Source: Scytalidium lignicola
Lineage: Eukaryota > Ascomycota > Leotiomycetes
NCBI GenBank assembly: GCA_002812745.2
Contig: NCSJ02000069.1
Coordinates: 62,001-126,000, forward strand
DNA length: 64,000 nucleotides
Direction: 5' to 3'
Shown: positions 57,677 to 64,000 of the stretch, piece after piece
Layout: every line of letters starts with the position of its first letter
Position numbering within the stretch: the first letter of the stretch is position 1
Translations under genes and position numbers: made by a program
The notes under the pieces: model-generated
The model's input: the letters and a program-made list of their open reading frames with translations, nothing else
What the model was told of the DNA's origin: nothing
Database searches by the model: none

Positions 57677-58647
57677 ATGCCTGTTATCAACAACGTTGCA
57701 GTCGTCGGAGTAAGTATTTTCCACATCAGCCGACTTAACTAACTTGTCTGTCTTTTATAACTGACCTAATATTCCAGGCTTCGGGTTCTCTCGGCGCCCC
57801 TGTTCTCTCCGCTATTATTAACTCGGGAAAGTTCAATGTTACTGTAGTATCGCGCGAGGGCTCAACCGCAACTTTCTCACCTTCGGTGAAGGTCATCCGA
57901 GCCGATTATACCTCTGTCGAGTCAGTTGCAGCCGCTTTCAAGGGCCAAGATGCCGTTGTCTCTACAGTTGGTTCGCACGGTCTTGCCGGACAAACCGTTT
58001 TCGTTGATGCCGCTATTGCGGCTGGCGTGAAGCGCATCCTTCCATCAGAATTCGGATCTGATCTCAACAATGCCCTAACGAGCAAATTGCCTGTGCACGC
58101 CCCTAAGATTGCTGTTCGCAAGCATATCGAGGAGAAGATCAAGGCAGGTGCTGATATCACCTATACCTACGTCAACAATGGCGCGTTTATCGACTGGGGT
58201 CTTGAGATGGGATTCCTTTTAGACTGGAAGGAGGGTAAACCTAAGATCTATGACGGGGGTGAGCAGCTATTCAGCGCAGTAACGTTAGCATCGGTTGGAC
58301 AAGCTGTGGTTGGAGTCTTAGGTCATTTGGATGAGACCAAGAACAGGACAGTTTACATCCAGGATATGACAACTTCCCAGAGCCGAATTCTTGAAATCGC
58401 TAAGAAGGTTGCACCTACGAAGAAGTGGGAGCCAATTTATGTTAAGACGTCAGATATTAAGAAGGATAGCGATGAGAAGATGGCGAAAGGTGAAGTCACA
58501 ATACCGACTATCATTAGCTATCTCTTCGTGGGTCTGTTCGGAGAAGGGTATGGAGGTCAATTTGAAAAGCTTGACAACGACCTTCTGGGCTTGACTGGAA
58601 AGTCAGAAGATGTGATTGAAGAGACCTGGAAGAAGTTATTACTTTAG
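57677..58647 (+). CDS. NmrA-like / isoflavone-reductase-like NAD(P)-binding protein
   Basis: Intact 300-residue Rossmann-fold protein from exons 57677-57709 and 57778-58647. The cofactor motif is split by the intron: VAVVG, then ASGSLGAPVL. It continues with the family segments VVSTVGSHGLAGQTVFVDAA, GVKRILPSEFGSD, the YTYVNNGAFIDWG region and the C-terminal LFGEGYGGQFEKLDND. NmrA-like proteins bind NAD(P) and act either as reductases on aromatic substrates (isoflavone and pinoresinol reductase type) or as redox sensors. The Lys typical of the reductases is not certain here. It is divergent from the dual-finger regulator. The broken fragment at 969-1203 is a paralogue of its C-terminus. Confidence 0.87.
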
Positions 58648-58782
58648 GATATCAATGACAGGAAAAAAATATTAGAAATTATATTAAAATACAATGGAAC
58701 ATTTATATAGAACAGTAGTATCTTAACTCGCTTCCCAACCTCGGGGTTACACGTTAGTAAAGTCGTATACATTTTGCTGAGT

Positions 58783-59320
58783 TTAACCGTGACAGCACCA
58801 TGAATATGCACTTTCAAACAATCTCCAGTTTAGATCTACGCATGTTGGAAGGTCGGCAACAGTGACACCACAGTTCTCAGCTATGTAGAGTGGTTAGCTT
58901 ATGATATAGTTCTGCATATAACGTATGCCATTTGCAAGTAGGACAGCAATAAGGTCCATTGATATGAAGGCCGCAGAATGTTCCTTGTGGGCAACAAAAG
59001 TCTGAATCGCACGTCTCAAGATCCGCTGGACAGCCTGCAGGAGGTTCTTGTAGAGCATAACTGCCGTAATGGAAGGGTTCATTCCTGCATATATTCAACT
59101 GACTAGAGAGGATGAATGAACCTGTTGATGGAGGAAATGAGACATAAAATAATGACAATGACATGATGTGTCGGGTATTAATACGCCATCTTGGAAGCGA
59201 TGAAGAATATGCAGCTTGAAAATAAATAATTAGGAACAGCAAGAGAAGAGAAGAAAGGGGTATATGAGGGAATGACTGTATGGCCTCAAATTCCCCCCAC
59301 CTTAGTGTAAACATCACCAT
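58783..59320 (-). CDS. Secreted 12-cysteine protein with probable GC-AG intron
   Basis: Candidate secreted protein. The cysteine module reads PPAGCPADLETCDSDFCCP, FCG, then GPYCCPT, and after a 55-bp intron ENCGVTVADLPTCVDLNW and SWCCHG before the stop. The only junction that keeps the frame uses a GC donor (GCAAAT at 58935) with a CATAG acceptor and a good GCTAAC branch site. Exons would be 59320-58936 and 58880-58783. A strongly hydrophobic segment LSSLLLLFLIIYF near the N-terminus resembles a signal peptide. However, it starts about 20 residues in, and a further small intron upstream is possible, so the 5' end is provisional. Similar cysteine spacing occurs in fungal secreted proteins of unknown function. 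Confidence 0.6.
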
Positions 59321-59785
59321 CGGGTTTTACCAGTGGGGCTGCTAGAACAATGCAATATGCTAGGGTCTCACATCAACTTATCAGAAGCTTAAAACATTAA
59401 ATTAATAAAAACAACACTCAAGGTAAAGTAGTGAGTTTTGGTGTAAGAAGTCCATTCATTCAGACTTGTGTCTAGGATATGGAAATTGCTGTCTTTGATG
59501 GGCCGTCAACTATTAGAAGTCAAAAGTCCAAAGAGCCTGGAGGAACTGCAACAGTCACAATTTGGCTTCAATTGTGAATGGTCAGAGCAGTGCAGTAGCT
59601 AATCAGAAAAAAGGCCATGAAGTTGTTCAAGTGTACGGTGACAGCCCCACAAGCTTTATTAATCCTGTAGCCCCGAAATTAGCTGTATCCAGTAAAGACT
59701 TGGCTTTGTAATAATTTTCCACAATCGATACATTCCTGATATCCCTGAGCCCTCTCAAAAAAATTAAAATAATTAAAAGAAGTGC

Positions 59786-60100
59786 ATGGTATTCGCTCAA
59801 GTTGGATGGATAGCCAAGGCATACGATCTATTAGAGCTCAAGTCCTCAAATATGTTAGGTAACTCCTTGCTGCCAGTGTCCTTAATCTGCGCTGGTGGGG
59901 GGCAAAGAGACAAAGATATCTCCACATCTGGCTTACATTATTATTCTAGAGCTTTAGAAGGGTTAAGGACAGAATTAAACGTTATGCATTGCGGCTTAGA
60001 CTTTGATAGGTTCGATATCACTCTGCTCGCCTGCTTAGCGTGTACGGATATGGTAACAAATTGGATTTTACAATTCAGTTTACTGGTAATGTATAGATGA
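59786..60100 (+). pseudogene. Possible relic of a fungal transcription-factor domain
   Basis: One open stretch includes GLHYYSRALEGLRTELN and FDRFDITLLACLACTDMV, which recalls the helical repeat of the Fungal_trans_2-type regulator domain (pattern of YY-x2-A-L, then LLACL). No zinc cluster or upstream exons were found, and flanking DNA has stops. It is read as a short relic or chance resemblance. Confidence 0.3.
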
Positions 60101-61421
60101 TAGCGAACCAGTCCCTTCCTTGTTGATGCACCACCGCCATGCAGGTGCTGCAATGTCGAAGAGCTGCAAACTTAAAATCCGACGTCAGTTATATAGCGTA
60201 TATTTTGAATACAAAATAACGGAGGTAAAACTGCAGCCCACATCACAATTCAGATATATATTTGTAGTCTCTCTTGATCTCCTACACACGTACTACTCTA
60301 ACACCATCTTTACCAGATCATGCTAAACTTTCACTGTGAGGAGAGTGAGGAGAAGTCGTTTGAAATCCAAAAACAAGACCCTAAGAAGACAGATTATGAG
60401 GGTTTTATGTAAAGTGTATACAGCATGAAAGACGACTTGGATAAAGTAGACTAATGATATTATTAGGGTTAGCGTTATAACAGAATATAATATTTTCTGA
60501 AACTTAATTCATTATTAATTTAACTTCTATTAAACCTTCAAATTATTCATCTGTGGGTGGATGTACACTTCAGATGATTTATACAATAAAATTAAAATTT
60601 TGAGAAGTAAAAGGATACTGTGAGGGTGCAATAGGGTTGTACGGTCGGTACGAACGATAGCGAGATCGGAAGTAAAGACACTGCTCTGTCGGGGCTGAAG
60701 GGGGCGTGGGCCGTAGTCAATCACAACATAGCGTATGGTAGAATAGGAGGAAAGAAATTTTCTTTGTTCAGTAGCTACGACGATTACAGCTACTGACAAA
60801 CAGGAGCTCCTGCAAACCTAAAATGTGGGGAATTGCGGGGTGCAGGCTCTCCACACATGCGGACTCCGTTCCTTATCACAATATACATCTTATATACTAT
60901 GGGGAATATCATACACGAACTAATTATGGTATAAGTCAAGAAAAAGGAGGAACAGGTAGAGGAGTAGGAAAGGAAGATGAGGTGGAAGAAATATTTGTAT
61001 ATTTCAATATTGATAGTGGAATTAGCAACAACTATTAATCAAGTGATCTAATCAAATCAGTCAGTTCATTAAATTCAGGTTGAATTAGATTAATTTCTGT
61101 TATATTAGTATTGATAGTTAGCATTCGATTTGAATTGCGATTCACGTTATTAAATACGAACCAAAATATAAGTCATATAATTACTCGGAGCCTGACTAAC
61201 CCTAAGCCCAACACGACATATCTATTATAAGAGGAACTGTGAAGGAAGGGAGAAGTTGATAGCTCTATGGCCACAAATTGAAAGGATATCCTTTAACGTT
61301 TGGTTTGATATCAAGTGGTGTTTATATCTAGATAGCTTAATGCTTAACGATAAAACTATAAAACTTCCTACTGTACAGTAGAGCGCGGGGAGAGACCCGA
61401 TTTCATAACTTCGCTCCAGAT
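60101..61421. other. Intergenic, no gene recognised
   Basis: AT-leaning spacer downstream of the aldehyde dehydrogenase. A few open frames, none with recognisable motifs. Confidence 0.4.
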
Positions 61422-62900
61422 CTATTTCCCAGTCCCGAATGAGTTTCCATTCGCTACAGGGTCGTGAATCGTTATCGTCTTTTCAACCAAGAATTCTCTC
61501 AATGCATATTTCCCGTTATTCCGACCCCATCCACTATCCTTCGTGCCTCCAATTGGAATGTTCGCCTCGTCATATTCTGTTATGCTACCAATGTGTACTT
61601 GTCCGGCCTCGATTTGCTTTGCAACACGCAGAGCAGCGAGTACATCGCGAGAGTGTACAGCAGCATTCAAACCATGCTGTGTTTCATTGGCGACTTTGAT
61701 AGCTTCATTCTCGTCCTTAACAATGGTAAGAATCGCAGCTGGCGCAAAGATTTCTTCATGGAAGATCGCATGTGTTGAATTTACGTCAGTAATGATGGTC
61801 GGTGTCAGGGAGGCGCCACGCAAGCTAGCATCCCCTATTAGGAATCTTGCACCTGCCTTCTGAGCATTTATCAGGAGATTATGGGCGCGTGTAGCTTGGG
61901 CCTTGGTGACTGCGTAGCCAGCGCCATTAGGGTAGTGTGCTGTAAGGTAGGATTGTAGTTCTGCAATTAGAGGCTCTGCGACATCCTGCACTACAACAAT
62001 TCTGTCAGTAGACATGCAAATCTGTCCATGATGCAAAAGAGCTCCTTCAATGATTTTTGAGGCTGCATGCTTTGGATCGGCGTCCTTGAGTACTACTGCT
62101 GGTGCTTTACCACCAAGTTCCATGAGCACCGGCTTCAGATATTTCGATGCAACCTGACCAATAATTCTGCCGACAGCTGCACTGCCAGTAAACTCAATTT
62201 TACGAATTGCCCTATGGGCAATTATGGCTTCTGTAACAGCAGGTGAGTGATCTCGAGCCGCCTGAAGGATATTGACCAGTCCGGCAGGCAATCCTGCGTC
62301 TTCAAGTGTCTCCACAATGTAATGATGCACTCTAGGGGCTAGCTCGGATGCCTTGAACACAACAGAGCATCCAGCAGCAATCGGCGCAGCCAATGCGCGG
62401 CCGGAAATAACCATACTTGCATTCCATGGTGAAATAGCAAGCACTGGTCCAATAGGTTCCTGGTAGACAAGAGCCAGAGCTCCAGGTGACTCTAATGGGG
62501 GTAGTTCACCCGTAGTTGCTTGTGAGATATTCGCAGCTATCTCACGGAAGCAGCCTGTGATGAGTTGGACATTAAACTGAGCCCAAGTCAGTGGGCAAGA
62601 TGTTTCTAGGACCTGGATCTCAACAAATTTATCACGGCGAGATTCGATGAGGTCTGCTGCCCGTAAAATGAAATCGCGGCGATATGTGTGTGTGGTCTGC
62701 CTCCATTTCAAAAAGGCCTCATAGGAAGATTCGGAGGCCCTGATAGCCTGTTCTGGTGTGGCACTTTGTGCGTAATGTACTATCTTGTCTTGAGCTGAGG
62801 AGACCACCGGAAACACTCGATTCATATCGAGGGGTTCAGGTTTGCCGTTGATTTTAATAGGGAGGACGTCCTCGCCATTGGGTCCTTTGAGGAATGCCAT
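61422..62900 (-). CDS. NAD(P)-dependent aldehyde dehydrogenase (salicylaldehyde/vanillin-type)
   Basis: Single-exon aldehyde dehydrogenase of 492 residues from the ATG at 62900 (MAFLKGPNG); an upstream ATG at 62921 would add seven residues. Catalytic features are complete: Asn160 in ISPWNAS, FTGSAAVGR for the cofactor, Glu262 in MELGGKAP and nucleophile Cys295 in HHGQICMS. The C-terminal signature includes IFHEEIFAPAAIL and GGTKDSGWGRNNGKYALREF. The sequence style is that of the group oxidising aromatic or salicyl-type aldehydes to acids. That assignment is tentative. Its promoter carries a GCGGG double motif resembling the one upstream of the NmrA-like and dual-finger genes, so it may belong to the same regulon. 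Confidence 0.88.
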   Translation of the reverse strand: MAFLKGPNGEDVLPIKINGKPEPLDMNRVFPVVSSAQDKIVHYAQSATPEQAIRASESSYEAFLKWRQTTHTYRRDFILRAADLIESRRDKFVEIQVLETSCPLTWAQFNVQLITGCFREIAANISQATTGELPPLESPGALALVYQEPIGPVLAISPWNASMVISGRALAAPIAAGCSVVFKASELAPRVHHYIVETLEDAGLPAGLVNILQAARDHSPAVTEAIIAHRAIRKIEFTGSAAVGRIIGQVASKYLKPVLMELGGKAPAVVLKDADPKHAASKIIEGALLHHGQICMSTDRIVVVQDVAEPLIAELQSYLTAHYPNGAGYAVTKAQATRAHNLLINAQKAGARFLIGDASLRGASLTPTIITDVNSTHAIFHEEIFAPAAILTIVKDENEAIKVANETQHGLNAAVHSRDVLAALRVAKQIEAGQVHIGSITEYDEANIPIGGTKDSGWGRNNGKYALREFLVEKTITIHDPVANGNSFGTGK

Positions 62901-63137
62901 CCTGAGTAATCCGATATGCAAGTAATGGTCAAAAATTTTTAGTTAATCCTATCTTTCTTGCTTCGAATACTGACTTACTATAATAGACTTGATACACAAT
63001 TCAGAGAAATATATATAGCATACACAGGCAAGGAAAATATACAGATTGTAAGAAAATACCCGCGGACTTCAACTCTAACTCCGGCGTTTGAGCGAAGGTG
63101 CTCGTAATTCCGTAAAAGCTTCCGTGAAACCCAGATA

Positions 63138-63160
63138 GCGGGTATTGCGGGACAGGGCGG
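63138..63160. promoter_or_regulatory. GCGGG double motif upstream of aldehyde dehydrogenase
   Basis: The sequence GCGGGTATTGCGGGACAGGG lies about 240 bp upstream of the start at 62900 and closely resembles GCGGGATTGTGGCGGGACA at 57154. Two half-sites with 9-11 bp spacing are seen in both. A shared binding protein is inferred. Confidence 0.4.
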
Positions 63161-63722
63161 AGACACCAATAAGGCTTCTGGTGCGGGGCAAACAGGGGAA
63201 GGCCTGGAAAATGAGGGGAATTTGGGGAAGCCATACGGTTCCAATACGAGAGAAGCCAGCGAATGAAATAGGTTGAATATGTTGACAGAGGAAGACGGAG
63301 AAGGATTGTAGAAGTATCACAAGGACTAGAAGTGTCACAAGATAGAGAGAGCATCGCTCAGATTTCTTGTAGATCCCAAGGAGAAAACGTGGAGTAAGAG
63401 TCTTATAGCCATTGCCATTGGCTGCTTCTGGACACCTCAGGTATCAGTAATTATCAGGCAGACTTGCATTCATGAGTCCAAATCGGATCTTTATTCAAAG
63501 CACCATTGAAAACTATAATAGACTCTAGACTACTCTAAGTTAAAATAGGATTATCTAGTGTACTAGATTACCAGAATATAGATGGAGTATATATGATAGA
63601 TCTAGCACATTCCCAGTTTAAGTAACGTTACTCATTCTGTTGAATTAACTAAGTTATCCATGGATTCTGTTGACTCAGCGCTCCACAATAACCACGTACG
63701 TGATCCACTATATAGCTAACTA

Positions 63723-63886
63723 CCGGAGAATCTCAAATTTAAGGGCCTTTACGCTAACTATGTGGAGTATGTCTAACGAGTGATTTTCACTCTAGTGCTG
63801 ACAAATACCCACAATAACTTATCAGTACAACTTGATACTGGTAGATTTGCTCTAGCGCAAAGGCCCTTATATTTGAGATTCTACGG
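63723..63886. mobile_element. MITE of the CCGxAxAATCTCAAATTTA family, copy 3
   Basis: 164 bp between TA dinucleotides. Ends CCGGAGAATCTCAAATTTA and ATATTTGAGATTCTACGG, with arms including AAGGGCCTTTACGC and GCGCAAAGGCCCTT. The interior has AACGAGTGATTTTC and CTAGTGCTGACAAATAC as in copy 1. Confidence 0.8.
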
Positions 63887-64000
63887 TACACTGTACACTT
63901 GTCAGATAGCTATTACTACAGCTCTTGTACCGGTACTATCCTGCGACACATCATTATTGGCCATAATCACCTCTATGTTGTGAACACCTAGCTATAGCTC

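Overview
The window reads as nuclear DNA of a filamentous ascomycete (Pezizomycotina). Support: short introns of about 50-120 bp with GT..AG ends; Zn2Cys6 and C2H2 regulators; a HET-NACHT-WD40 NOD-like receptor relic; an OTT_1508-type deaminase; small secreted cysteine-rich proteins; and AT-rich transposon relics with C-to-T type damage. The species cannot be told from the sequence alone. Eighteen single 'n' symbols, nearly all next to homopolymers, break several reading frames that otherwise continue, so they look like consensus uncertainty rather than mutation.

1-16.1 kb. A rearrangement joins the tail of an NmrA-like gene to a headless zinc-type oxidoreductase (both broken). Then comes a compact group that looks metabolic: an anion:cation-symporter-type MFS transporter, a Zn2Cys6 regulator, a zinc alcohol dehydrogenase, a short-chain dehydrogenase, a decayed Rossmann reductase, a crotonase-fold enzyme and an alpha/beta hydrolase. 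A regulator, a transporter and four redox or hydrolytic enzymes side by side suggest a catabolic or small-metabolite cluster; the substrate is unknown.

16.1-29.5 kb. This is a transposon-rich accessory island. It holds a 1.9-kb pogo-type element with perfect 52-bp terminal inverted repeats and an extremely AT-rich interior. It also holds a damaged HET-NACHT receptor whose WD40 array has collapsed, a convergent intact OTT_1508-like deaminase gene, a coiled-coil relic and a short chitin-synthase-like gene. All of it lies between two 41-bp inverted repeats 11.6 kb apart, each flanked by TA. A CTCAA/TTGAG pentamer tract follows.

29.5-46 kb. A degenerate stretch without a recognisable gene is followed by a divergent amino-acid permease / TauD-type dioxygenase pair. 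Next is a GNAT acetyltransferase between two hairpin-bearing inverted sequences 4 kb apart, then a long Gln/His-rich regulator with an internal zinc cluster.

46-64 kb. Gene-poor DNA carries three TA-flanked MITEs of one family and a fourth, unrelated MITE. Genes here are a secreted 8-cysteine protein, a DyP-type peroxidase, a C2H2+Zn2Cys6 regulator divergent from an intact NmrA-like reductase, a 12-cysteine secreted protein with a probable GC-AG intron, and an aldehyde dehydrogenase. The regulator/reductase promoter and the aldehyde dehydrogenase promoter share a GCGGGA-type double motif, which suggests a common regulator.
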